A stretch of DNA of 64,000 nucleotides from JAJAZB01 sp964244295 (GTDB lineage: Bacteria; Bacteroidota; Bacteroidia; Cytophagales; Spirosomataceae). The notes under the pieces are model-generated. The model was not told the DNA's origin. It was given only the letters and a program-made list of their open reading frames with translations, and searched no databases. Location of the stretch: positions 40,084 to 104,083 of the forward strand of contig CAXTIG010000022.1 of NCBI GenBank assembly GCA_964244295.1, in the 5' to 3' direction. Both the position numbers and the translations under genes were made by a program. Below, one piece after another: positions 16,418-23,931 of this stretch (its first letter is position 1; each line of letters begins with the position of its first letter).

Positions 16418-17761
16418 ATGTTCAAAAAAATCCTCATCGCCAACCGGGGCGAGATTGCCCTGCGCATCATCCGCACCTGCCGCGAGATGGGCATCCGCAC
16501 GGTGGCCGTGTACTCCACCGCCGACCGCGAAAGCCTGCACGTGCGCTTCGCCGACGAGGCCGTGTGCATCGGCCCGCCGCCGAGCCGCCAATCGTATTTG
16601 AGCATTCCCAACCTGATTTCGGCGGCGGAAGTGACCGGGGCCGATGCCATCCACCCCGGCTACGGTTTCCTGAGCGAAAACGCCGAGTTTTCGCAAATCT
16701 GCACCGACTACGGCATCAAATTCATCGGGGCTACCGCCGAGCAAATCAACGGCATGGGCGACAAAGCCACCGCCAAAGCCACCATGAAAGCAGCGGGTGT
16801 GCCCGTGATTCCCGGCTCCGAGGGCCTCATCGACACCGTCGAGGAGGCGAAGGAGATGGCGAAAGAAATCCGCTATCCCGTCATCATCAAAGCCACGGCG
16901 GGCGGCGGCGGGCGCGGGATGCGCATCATCCGCGAGGAAAGCGAATTCGACAAACTCTGGGTCGATGCCAAAACCGAAGCCGGGGCCGCCTTCGGCAACG
17001 ACGGGCTGTACATGGAGAAATTCGTCGAAGAGCCACGCCACATCGAAATCCAGATCGTCGGCGACCAGTTTGGCCGGGTGGCGCACCTCAGCGAGCGCGA
17101 CTGCTCCATCCAGCGCCGCCACCAGAAACTGGTCGAGGAAACCCCCTCGCCCATCGTCTCGCCCGAACTGCGGGAACGAATGGGCGCGGCCGCCATCAAA
17201 GGCGCCTCGGCCATTGGCTACGAAGGCGCGGGCACCGTCGAGTTTCTGGTCGACAAACACGGCGATTTTTACTTCATGGAAATGAACACCCGGATTCAGG
17301 TCGAGCACCCGATTACGGAGGAAGTCACCGATTTCGACCTCATCAAAGAGCAAATCAAAGTCGCGGCGGGCGTGCCCATTTCCGGCAAAAACTACACGCC
17401 CAAACTCTTCGCGATGGAGTGCCGCATCAACGCCGAAGACCCCGCCAACAATTTCCGGCCCTCACCGGGCAAAATCACCAACCTGCACTTCCCCGGCGGG
17501 CACGGCATCCGCATCGACAGCCACGTGTACGCGGGCTACACCATCCCGCCCAACTACGACTCGATGATTGCCAAGCTCATCGTGAGCGGCCAGAGCCGCG
17601 AGGAAGTCATCACCCGGATGAAGCGGGCCTTGCAGGAATTCGTCATCGAAGGCATCAAAACCACGATTCCCTTCCACATCCGCCTCATGGACGACCCCGG
17701 CTTTCAGTCGGGGCAGTTCACGACGCAGTTTTTGGAAACCTTCGATTTTTCAGGGCTGTAG
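16418..17761 (+). CDS. accC: Acetyl-CoA carboxylase, biotin carboxylase subunit
   Basis: 447 residues from ATG 16418 (MFKKILIANRGEIALRIIR), the usual length and N-terminus. ATP-grasp signatures include KATAGGGGRGMRI, HIEIQIVGDQ, ERDCSIQRRHQKLVEE and FLEMNTRIQVEH-type MEMNTRIQVEHPITE. It catalyses ATP-dependent carboxylation of biotin on AccB. Longer upstream frames run through the GC-rich inverted repeat and are not coding. The carboxyltransferase partner (AccAD) is not in the window. Confidence 0.97.
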   Translation: MFKKILIANRGEIALRIIRTCREMGIRTVAVYSTADRESLHVRFADEAVCIGPPPSRQSYLSIPNLISAAEVTGADAIHPGYGFLSENAEFSQICTDYGIKFIGATAEQINGMGDKATAKATMKAAGVPVIPGSEGLIDTVEEAKEMAKEIRYPVIIKATAGGGGRGMRIIREESEFDKLWVDAKTEAGAAFGNDGLYMEKFVEEPRHIEIQIVGDQFGRVAHLSERDCSIQRRHQKLVEETPSPIVSPELRERMGAAAIKGASAIGYEGAGTVEFLVDKHGDFYFMEMNTRIQVEHPITEEVTDFDLIKEQIKVAAGVPISGKNYTPKLFAMECRINAEDPANNFRPSPGKITNLHFPGGHGIRIDSHVYAGYTIPPNYDSMIAKLIVSGQSREEVITRMKRALQEFVIEGIKTTIPFHIRLMDDPGFQSGQFTTQFLETFDFSGL

Positions 17762-17766
17762 AGAGG

Positions 17767-17823
17767 AGTTTTGCAAAAAAGGCCGGAAACCCTGAATGGG
17801 TTTCCGGCCTTTTTTGCAAAACT
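17767..17823. terminator. Strong bidirectional terminator after accC
   Basis: Perfect 26-bp arms with a 5-bp loop (TGAAT); the core is GGCCGGAAACCC, flanked by A6 and T6 runs on either side. It lies between accC and the convergent MFS gene and can stop transcription in both directions. Confidence 0.92.
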
Positions 17824-17889
17824 GCCAACGGATTGCGGGTTTAAAAAATAGGTGGAAATCGCTCAACGTGACCGGTTTATTCCATCCCT

Positions 17890-19101
17890 TCACCCGTGCT
17901 TCCTCAACGATCTTCTCGCTAGCCCCACGCTCAACACACTCAGCACCGCCCCCATCAAAAAGGCCGCGCCGGGGAAGTAGACGGGGGCCTTCGGCGAGGT
18001 GAAGTACGAAAATAGCCCCGTCATCAGCAGCGGGCCGATGATGGAAGTCACGCTGATGAGGCTGGTGAGTGCGCCCTGCAATTCGCCCTGCTCGTTGGGT
18101 GGCACCTGACTCGAAATAATCCCCTGCAACGACGGCCCCGCGATGCCACCCAGCGCGTAGGGTACCATGAAGGCGTACATCATCCAGCCCCGGCTGGCGA
18201 AGGCGAAGAGCAAAAAACCGATGGCGTACAGCGCCAGGCCCACGTACACGGCGCGATTCTGGCCCAGTTTCGGGATCAGGATTCGCGTCAATCCGCCCTG
18301 CACAATGCCCACACTCAGGCCCACGAAGGCCAGCGAGAGGCCCACCGCCGTTTCGTTCCACTTGAATTTTTCCATCGTGAAAAACGTCCAGACGCTCTGC
18401 GTGGCGTGCCCGGCGATGTAAATGCATACCAGCGAGGCCGTCAGACTAAGAATCACCGGGTACCGCCGCAATTGCGCCAGCGACCCGACGGGGTTGGCCC
18501 GTTTCCAGTCGAAGGGACGGCGGTTTTCGGGAGCCAGCGATTCGGGCAGCACGAAGTAGCCGTACAGGCAGTTGACCAGTGAAAAACCCGCCGCCACAAA
18601 AAACGGCACCCGCGCCCCGTAACTCCCTAGAAAACCACCCAGCGCCGGGCCGAGGATAAAACCCGCCCCGAACGCCGCCCCGACGAGGCCGAAGTTTTGC
18701 GCCCGTTTTTCGGGCGTACTCACGTCGGCGATGTACGCACTGGCCGTGGTGAAACTCGCCCCGGTTACGCCCGCCAGCACCCGCCCCACGAATAGCCAAC
18801 CGATGGTGGGCGCGAAACCCTGAAAAATATAGTCGATACCAAACCCAAACAGCGAAGCCAGCAACACGGGCCGCCGCCCGAAGCGGTCGCTAAGGCCCCC
18901 GACGATGGGCGCGCACAAAAACTGCATGAGTGCGTACGAAAACGTGAGCAGTCCGCCCCAGCGCGAGGCTTCGCTCAGGTTGCCACGAATCAGGCCTTCG
19001 ATGAGTTGGGGAAACACCGGAATGATGATACCGAGGCCGGTAACGTCGATGAGCAGCGTGATAAAAATGAAGGTAAGGGCGTGGCGCTTGGGAGAAGCCA
19101 T
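17890..19101 (-). CDS. MFS transporter, TetA-like
   Basis: 403 residues with twelve predicted membrane helices. The MFS loop motif GGLSDRFGRRPVLL follows helix 2, and the N-terminus (FIFITLLIDVTGLGIIIPVFPQL) matches the TCR/Tet subfamily (DHA1). RVLAGVTGASFTTASAYIADVSTPEKRAQNFGLVGAAFG carries the family's motif C-like region typical of antiporters. It probably exports a small drug-like compound by proton antiport; resistance to tetracycline cannot be concluded. A TACTTTTG -7 element (19175-19182) lies upstream. Confidence 0.9.
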   Translation of the reverse strand: MASPKRHALTFIFITLLIDVTGLGIIIPVFPQLIEGLIRGNLSEASRWGGLLTFSYALMQFLCAPIVGGLSDRFGRRPVLLASLFGFGIDYIFQGFAPTIGWLFVGRVLAGVTGASFTTASAYIADVSTPEKRAQNFGLVGAAFGAGFILGPALGGFLGSYGARVPFFVAAGFSLVNCLYGYFVLPESLAPENRRPFDWKRANPVGSLAQLRRYPVILSLTASLVCIYIAGHATQSVWTFFTMEKFKWNETAVGLSLAFVGLSVGIVQGGLTRILIPKLGQNRAVYVGLALYAIGFLLFAFASRGWMMYAFMVPYALGGIAGPSLQGIISSQVPPNEQGELQGALTSLISVTSIIGPLLMTGLFSYFTSPKAPVYFPGAAFLMGAVLSVLSVGLARRSLRKHG

Positions 19102-19109
19102 CAGGGAAG

Positions 19110-19160
19110 TTTATGGTTTTCAGTCTGTGGTTTTCAGTTGAAAAATAAATCAACTGAAAA
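19110..19160. repeat. Heptad-type words and hairpin upstream of the MFS gene
   Basis: Words GGTTTTC and AGTCTGT/AGTTGAA repeat in 7-bp steps. The inner TTTTCAGTTGA...TCAACTGAAAA forms a hairpin at about 19131-19160. It lies in the MFS gene's 5' leader. Confidence 0.55.
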
Positions 19161-19174
19161 GGGGGTAAGGGTAG

Positions 19175-19182
19175 CAAAAGTA
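19175..19182 (-). promoter_or_regulatory. -7 element TACTTTTG for the MFS gene
   Basis: Perfect TAnnTTTG on the minus strand, 73 bp upstream of the MFS start. Confidence 0.55.
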
Positions 19183-19221
19183 GGCGGTTTGGGGGGAGAG
19201 TACCAAACGGTTTTGGGGCTA

Positions 19222-19269
19222 TTTCGGCTGAGTAGCGTAGGGATCAAGCCCTACGCTACTCAGCCGAAA
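19222..19269. repeat. Perfect hairpin in the divergent MFS/TPR spacer
   Basis: Arms TTTCGGCTGAGTAGCGTAGG and its complement surround a short ATCAAG-type loop. It resembles the stop-signal hairpins elsewhere but lies upstream of both divergent genes. Confidence 0.8.
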
Positions 19270-19352
19270 ACCCGCGATTGGTCAGGTAAAATCTCCAATA
19301 ATCCACCCCCGCCCGGCGTTCAGGTAGGCACATTCACCCATCCGTTAACCCA

Positions 19353-20216
19353 ATGAAGAAAGTCCTGTTTTTCATCGCCGTCTCCCTTCTCACCACTCAC
19401 CTCTCACGGGCCCAGGATGCCAAAACCCTGCTCGACGAAGGCTTGAAACGCGCCCAGGTGGGCGATTTGCAGGGGGCCATGAACTTGTTCGACCAGTCCG
19501 TCGCGCTGAAAGACGATTACCCCGTACGACAGAGTCGGGGCACGGCCAAATCACTGTTGAAAGAATACGAAAGCGCAGTGGACGATTTTACGAAAGCGAT
19601 TCAGTTTAACCCGAAAGCCAAGAAAGCCTACCTCAACCGGGGCATTGCCCGCAAGAAACTCACCGACTACAAAGCCGCCCAGGCCGACTTCGATGCCGCC
19701 CTGAAACTCGACCCGCGCTACGCCGACGCGCTTTACAACCGGGGGCTTTTGTTTGAATTGCTCAGCCAGCGCGACAAAGCCTGCGCCGACTTCAAAGCCG
19801 CCCGGGCGACGGGCATGAACGTGGCCGAGCCGAAGGTGCAGGCGTGCAGCGAAGAATCCGCCCCGCCCACGCCCAACCGACAGCCCCTGCTAAAACTGGG
19901 CGACGTGTCCGCCGACCCAAAGTACGGTTTTACGAAAACCACGCCAGTGAAAGTGGGCATCGGCGCCAACAGCGATAGCGAAAACATCGAGACTTACCTA
20001 GACCTGCTCCGCGATACCCAGGGTAAACCGTTAAAATACCGCAAACTCGCCTCGTCGCCGATGTTCTCGAAAAACGCCCCCGGTGGCAAAGGCACGGTCG
20101 ATGCCTACGAACTCCGCTACCTCGACGCCAGCGGACAGGAAAAACGCAAAACTGTGTACCTGACCCGCTACGAGTTTGAGGAGCCGCTGGTGGTGAGTGG
20201 GTTTAAGACCGTTTAA
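19353..20216 (+). CDS. Exported tetratricopeptide-repeat protein
   Basis: 287 residues: signal peptide (MKKVLFFIAVSLLTTHLSRAQ), then about three TPR units between residues 25 and 140 (for example AYLNRGIARKKLTDYKAAQADFDAALKLDPRYADALYNRG), then a beta-rich C-terminal domain of about 110 residues (170-287) that is not recognised. TPRs suggest a protein-binding role in the periplasm or at the outer membrane. No operon partner: it is followed by a long perfect palindrome and a convergent gene. Confidence 0.8.
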   Translation: MKKVLFFIAVSLLTTHLSRAQDAKTLLDEGLKRAQVGDLQGAMNLFDQSVALKDDYPVRQSRGTAKSLLKEYESAVDDFTKAIQFNPKAKKAYLNRGIARKKLTDYKAAQADFDAALKLDPRYADALYNRGLLFELLSQRDKACADFKAARATGMNVAEPKVQACSEESAPPTPNRQPLLKLGDVSADPKYGFTKTTPVKVGIGANSDSENIETYLDLLRDTQGKPLKYRKLASSPMFSKNAPGGKGTVDAYELRYLDASGQEKRKTVYLTRYEFEEPLVVSGFKTV

Positions 20217-20225
20217 ATGGATTCA

Positions 20226-20361
20226 AGTGGCAGAGAAAAGGGGTCACGCTGAGCGGAGTCGAAGCGCGTGCGTACTTCGACTTCGCTCAGTGTGATAGGT
20301 CAGCGCTGGCCCACCGCACGCGCTTCGACTCCGCTCAGCGTGACCCCTTTTCTCTGCCACT
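20226..20361. terminator. 47-bp perfect-arm palindrome between convergent genes
   Basis: Arms 20226-20272 and 20315-20361 are exact reverse complements over 47 bp and contain GGTCACGCTGAGCGGAGTCG, a variant of the GTCATCCTGAGC family. The centre (TACTTCGACTTCGCTCAGTG) holds a partial extra copy of the arm. It separates the TPR gene from the convergent vWA-like gene. Confidence 0.9.
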
Positions 20362-20366
20362 GCTTT

Positions 20367-21143
20367 TCAAACTTCCTCCACCCGCTTCCCTACCCCCAAT
20401 TCCTGAAACAGCATTTCCCAGTACCGGGTCACGTTGGGGTTGTTGACCTTTGCTGACGCGGTGGGCGGAAAGGGCAGCACGAGGTAAAACTCGACTTCGC
20501 TGAGGTGCGAAAGGTTTGGTTTGAGCCGCTCGGCGTCTTGCCTGGCCCAGCTTTCGGCCTGGCTGGCGCTGGTGGGGGGTGTAGTGTGAAAATCGCGCCG
20601 ACTAGCCCCGGTCATGCTTTCGATCATGTCGCTAAAGTAGTACACTTTCACCTGGTAGGCGCGCTCGGCGAGTCGGTCGGCCACGGGCAGACTGGCCAGA
20701 ATGTCGGTGTAGCGGTTGCTACTCGACGTGTTCGGGCTGACCATTTCGGTGTAGGCTTCCCGCAAAAACTTCTGCCGTTCTTTCTGTAACGACACCTCGA
20801 ACGAGGTCTCTGCCGCCTCGGCATCGGTCTGGTTGGCACTGCTCACGTCTTCTTTTTCGGCTTGGCTCACCCGCTCCAGCGCCCGCGCTTTGGCGGTGTT
20901 GTCGTGAATTAAATACACCTCCAGCCGGTCACCCTTGCCTTTGATGGTTTCGGTAATCAGGTTGGTGAGCGCCTGTTGGTACTTCTGCTTTACGTAAGGG
21001 TCGTTGGGCCGGACGCTCAGCGATTTATCGAAAAAAACTAGCGCGCAGGTGTGGGGAGCCTGCACCGTGGCGGGGGCCTCCTTGCCGGAGTCGGACGAGC
21101 AGGCGGCCAGTGTCAGGGGTAAAACCAAGAGGAATTTCTTCAT
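20367..21143 (-). CDS. Lipoprotein with von Willebrand A-like domain
   Basis: 258 residues. Signal and lipobox: MKKFLLVLPLTLAACSS (Cys at residue 15). HTCALVFFDKSLSV (about residues 31-44) resembles the first strand and DxSxS MIDAS motif of vWA domains, and VKVYYFSDMIES (about 170-180) resembles the later strand with an Asp. A long charged helix-rich insertion lies between. The function is unknown; vWA domains bind proteins via a divalent metal. Divergent from the sigma-factor gene. Confidence 0.65.
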   Translation of the reverse strand: MKKFLLVLPLTLAACSSDSGKEAPATVQAPHTCALVFFDKSLSVRPNDPYVKQKYQQALTNLITETIKGKGDRLEVYLIHDNTAKARALERVSQAEKEDVSSANQTDAEAAETSFEVSLQKERQKFLREAYTEMVSPNTSSSNRYTDILASLPVADRLAERAYQVKVYYFSDMIESMTGASRRDFHTTPPTSASQAESWARQDAERLKPNLSHLSEVEFYLVLPFPPTASAKVNNPNVTRYWEMLFQELGVGKRVEEV

Positions 21144-21307
21144 GGGAAAAAAACCATTCGGCGGGAAACGTACCTCCGCCCGAACGAAGCGTCGATTTTA
21201 CAAAAAACGGTGCCGCACTGGAAGTGCCTTGCCGAAAAAAAGTTTACGACCTAGGCAACCGTCGGGGAACAAACGGCATATTCACCGGTAGAATCCCCCC
21301 GCACCGA

Positions 21308-21859
21308 TTGGAACACGACCTGCTCGCCGAACTCCAGAAAGGCAACGCCTTCGCCCAGAAACGGGTGTACGACCGCTACGCCAACCGGCTGTTTCGGCTT
21401 TGCCTGCGGTACGTGCGCAACGAGGAAGACGCCCGCGACGTGCTGATGGGCGGGTTTCTGAAATTTTTCAAGAACGTTCACCGCGTCGAGTACCGGGGCG
21501 AAAGCACCTTCGAGCCGTACCTGAAGGCGCTGATGGTAAACGAGGCATTGCAGTTTTTACGAAAAAAACGGGAATCCTGGGTAGCCCTCGACGACACCGG
21601 TCCCGATGAACCCGCCTCCGATTTACACGCCGACGCCCACCTCGACGCCGAGGCCCTCTACGAGTTGGTTCGGCAACTGCCCACGGGCTACCGCACGGTG
21701 TTCAACCTGGCCGCCCTCGAAGGCTACACCCACGCCGAAATCGCCGCCCAACTGGGCATCAGTGAAAATACCTCGAAAAGTCAACTGAGCAAGGCGCGGG
21801 CACTTCTGCAACGCTGGCTCACCCAACACGGCTACGACCATGCACGACGAAACGGATGA
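21308..21859 (+). CDS. ECF-type RNA polymerase sigma factor
   Basis: 183 residues from TTG 21308 (about RLEHDLLAELQKGN). Region 2 is seen in AFAQKRVYDRYANRLFRLCLRYVRNEEDARDVLMGGFLKFFKNV; region 4 HTH is in LPTGYRTVFNLAALEGYTHAEIAAQLGISENTSKSQLSKARALLQ. An upstream ATG (21110) would add a basic, low-quality N-terminal stretch overlapping the divergent gene, so the later start is preferred, though not certain. Its 3' end overlaps the next gene by 20 bp, the usual sigma/anti-sigma layout. No other cue for its signal is visible. Confidence 0.85.
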   Translation: MEHDLLAELQKGNAFAQKRVYDRYANRLFRLCLRYVRNEEDARDVLMGGFLKFFKNVHRVEYRGESTFEPYLKALMVNEALQFLRKKRESWVALDDTGPDEPASDLHADAHLDAEALYELVRQLPTGYRTVFNLAALEGYTHAEIAAQLGISENTSKSQLSKARALLQRWLTQHGYDHARRNG

Positions 21860-22604
21860 CTTTTTCAGAACCGCCCTCGACGGACTGGACGACGTTCCGC
21901 CGCCCGGCGCGGCCTTCGACGCCAACGCGCTGTGGCGAAATCTGGACGCGGAATTGCGGCCCCGGCGACGGGTAGCGGGCTGGTGGGTGGCGGCGGGGGT
22001 TTCGCTGCTCGTGCTGGCGGGGGCGGGTTGGTGGCTCTGGACGGGAGCGTGGTCAGTGGGGACACCGACCACGGCAAACCAACCACCCCGGTCGGTGGCA
22101 CACCGACCGGAATCGGCAGCCAAGCGCCCATCCGCCGTGGTCGGTGCCCTTACCGACCAGAATGTGCCGGAGCGGTCGGCGAGGACACCGACCACGGCGG
22201 AAATTGGCGAATCACCCCGGTCGGTGGCACACCGACCGGAATCGGTAGCCAAGCGCCCATCCGCCCCGGTCAGTGCCCTCACCGACCACAATCAGCCGGA
22301 ACCGGAGTGGCCGGTGAAGACACCGACTACGGCGATGGAATTACCGGAAGTACCGCAGTCGGCAGGTTTAACCGAAAAAATACAAGTTGAATCCGCGCAA
22401 ACCGCGCTGGCATCCCGGACGGCAAAAACCAAACCCCGCTTCCGGGTCGTGCCCGAAAACGAACTCCGGGTGGCCGAAGAAGCCCGGCCCAAACTCTACC
22501 GCCCGGAAGGCACGGCGCGGGTGATGTTGGGCTTCCCAACCGCGCCCGAACCCCAGTCTGCCGACCGCCAACCGTATTTTATTCTTTCTCCGAAACCGAA
22601 CTAA
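21840..22604 (+). CDS. Single-pass membrane protein, probable anti-sigma partner, with internal repeats
   Basis: 254 residues: a cytoplasmic part of about 45 residues, one membrane helix (VAGWWVAAGVSLLVLAGAGWWLW), then a Pro/Thr/Ser-rich extracytoplasmic region. Overlap with the sigma gene and the topology suggest an anti-sigma role, but the short N-terminal part shows no clear zinc anti-sigma motif. The extracytoplasmic region contains about 2.3 units of a ~43-residue repeat (each with PRSVAHRPES and AKRPSA) whose DNA is a string of palindromes (22049-22330). The C-terminus (FRVVPENELRVAEEARPKLY) is non-repetitive. Confidence 0.7.
   Translation: MHDETDDFFRTALDGLDDVPPPGAAFDANALWRNLDAELRPRRRVAGWWVAAGVSLLVLAGAGWWLWTGAWSVGTPTTANQPPRSVAHRPESAAKRPSAVVGALTDQNVPERSARTPTTAEIGESPRSVAHRPESVAKRPSAPVSALTDHNQPEPEWPVKTPTTAMELPEVPQSAGLTEKIQVESAQTALASRTAKTKPRFRVVPENELRVAEEARPKLYRPEGTARVMLGFPTAPEPQSADRQPYFILSPKPN
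22049..22330. repeat. Intragenic palindromic repeat cluster
   Basis: Within the coding region, GGTCGGTGGCACACCGACC occurs twice, with related hairpins GGTCGGTGCCCTTACCGACC, GGTCAGTGCCCTCACCGACC and GTGGTC...GACCAC. The unit is about 130 bp and is read in the same frame each time. Confidence 0.8.
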
Positions 22605-22617
22605 ACTCCCCAATTTC

Positions 22618-23709
22618 ATGAACCAAATCCTGCTGCTGGCGGGCCTGATGACGGGCCTGGCCGGGAACGCCCATGCCCAAAATTCCCTCCGCGCACCCAT
22701 CAAAGAACCCGGCGTACCTAACCGCAGCCAATACGAAATCCCGCTGCCCAACCGCAACCGCCTCGTGGTGGTGTTCAACACCTGGCCCGAACTGGCCGCC
22801 CACCGCAACATCGACTCGTTGCTGCGCCTGTTCGTCGCCGACTTGAGGCTCTGGCGCGACTCGACCGGCACCCGCACCGACGCCCGCCGGGTGCTGTACA
22901 CCCTCGAACCCGGCGGAGCGCGAACCGTGCGCGTTACGAATTTTCCTGCTCCGACGGAAACCTACCAGTTTCGCAGCGACGAGGAGCCGGTGCAACTCAA
23001 AACGGTGCAGGATACGCTGGTGATTGAAAGAAAGCTTGAACCCGGCGCGCGCACCACCAAACCGGCCTTCGAATTGCCGCTGAACGTGCGGTTTTATTTT
23101 CACCTGAACCGGGTGGAAGACATCGAGGCGCTGGCGAAACAAGGGCTGAACATAGAAATCGAAAAGGCCATCCAGCAAGCCCACGCTTACAGCGGCCACG
23201 ATTTGTTCCAGCCACGTTACCGGTCTTCCTACTCGCCCAATTCCGCGTTGAGCCATCACTGGCGGGTGGGTGGTTTCAACGAGCTATCACTGGGAATCTC
23301 GCCGGGGGTGGGCGTGGGCGTGGTGCGCAACCAGATTTACACCGCGCTCATCGGCGACCTGGCGCTATTGCCCGGCATTGGGCGGCTAGGGGCACGACTG
23401 GGTTGGCACGAGTACTTTTTCTTTGAGAACCGCCCCGACGGTGGCCCTTCGCGCATCGTGCGCAATTCGTTTCTGAACGCCGGAATTTTGTTTTTCAAAC
23501 CCTGGGACAAAACCCGCAACCGAATCAACATGGGCGGCGTGACGCTGGGCTACCTCATTCGCCGCAACGGTGATTATTTCGAGAAAAACACCTTTCGTTT
23601 TGCCGGAACGGTCAACATTTTCCGCTGGAGCAAAATCGAGCCGGAGTTGTACTGGAACGGGGCCTTTAAAAACGTGTATCCGGGCGTGCGGGTGAATGTG
23701 GGATTTTGA
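22618..23709 (+). CDS. Exported protein of unknown function, possible outer-membrane beta-barrel
   Basis: 363 residues with a signal peptide (MNQILLLAGLMTGLAGNAHAQ). The first 200 residues are a soluble part; the last ~130 alternate polar and hydrophobic residues (LSLGISPGVGVGVVRNQIY, RLGARLGWHEYFFFENR) and the chain ends in Phe, both usual for outer-membrane barrels. It lies 13 bp after the anti-sigma-like gene, so it is probably the third gene of the sigma operon. Family not recognised. Confidence 0.65.
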   Translation: MNQILLLAGLMTGLAGNAHAQNSLRAPIKEPGVPNRSQYEIPLPNRNRLVVVFNTWPELAAHRNIDSLLRLFVADLRLWRDSTGTRTDARRVLYTLEPGGARTVRVTNFPAPTETYQFRSDEEPVQLKTVQDTLVIERKLEPGARTTKPAFELPLNVRFYFHLNRVEDIEALAKQGLNIEIEKAIQQAHAYSGHDLFQPRYRSSYSPNSALSHHWRVGGFNELSLGISPGVGVGVVRNQIYTALIGDLALLPGIGRLGARLGWHEYFFFENRPDGGPSRIVRNSFLNAGILFFKPWDKTRNRINMGGVTLGYLIRRNGDYFEKNTFRFAGTVNIFRWSKIEPELYWNGAFKNVYPGVRVNVGF

Positions 23710-23718
23710 GAAAAAAAG

Positions 23719-23751
23719 AACCCCACGAGAGTTTAAAACTCTCGTGGGGTT
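23719..23751. terminator. Terminator hairpin
   Basis: AACCCCACGAGAGTTT pairs with the complement across a one-base gap; the stop codon of the preceding gene is 10 bp before. It ends the sigma operon. Confidence 0.85.
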
Positions 23752-23756
23752 AGGAA

Positions 23757-23909
23757 GGGTGTAGGACAATTTTATCAGCCCACCACTTTAGTGGTGGGAA
23801 AAGCATCGACGAGGGGTTTACAAGAAACCGTTGAAACGGTTATCAATTCCCCCGCCATTACCGTTTTCCCCTGATTGAAATCAGGGGCTAATAAAATAGT
23901 CCTACACCC
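23757..23909. repeat. Composite palindrome with three nested hairpins
   Basis: Outer arms GGGTGTAGGAC and GTCCTACACCC (23757 and 23909 ends) enclose three small tight-loop hairpins: CCCACCAC-TTTA-GTGGTGGG, AACCGTT-GA-AACGGTT and CCCCTGATT-GA-AATCAGGGG. The design recalls the element duplicated at 63344-63793 beside the RAYT gene. Non-coding; between convergent genes. Confidence 0.75.
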
Positions 23910-23931
23910 GTTAGGAATGCGTTCTAACTAC

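Noticed and set aside
21110..21307. Longer sigma-factor N-terminus
   Set aside because: It overlaps the 5' end of the divergent lipoprotein gene and has no sigma-like residues.
22049..22330. Possible CRISPR-like array
   Set aside because: Repeats and 'spacers' are both repeated, the unit is in coding frame, and no cas genes are present.
21932..22390. Second coding frame through the palindromic repeat region of the anti-sigma-like gene
   Set aside because: It is open only because the repeat unit length is a multiple of three; it lacks a start context and any domain.
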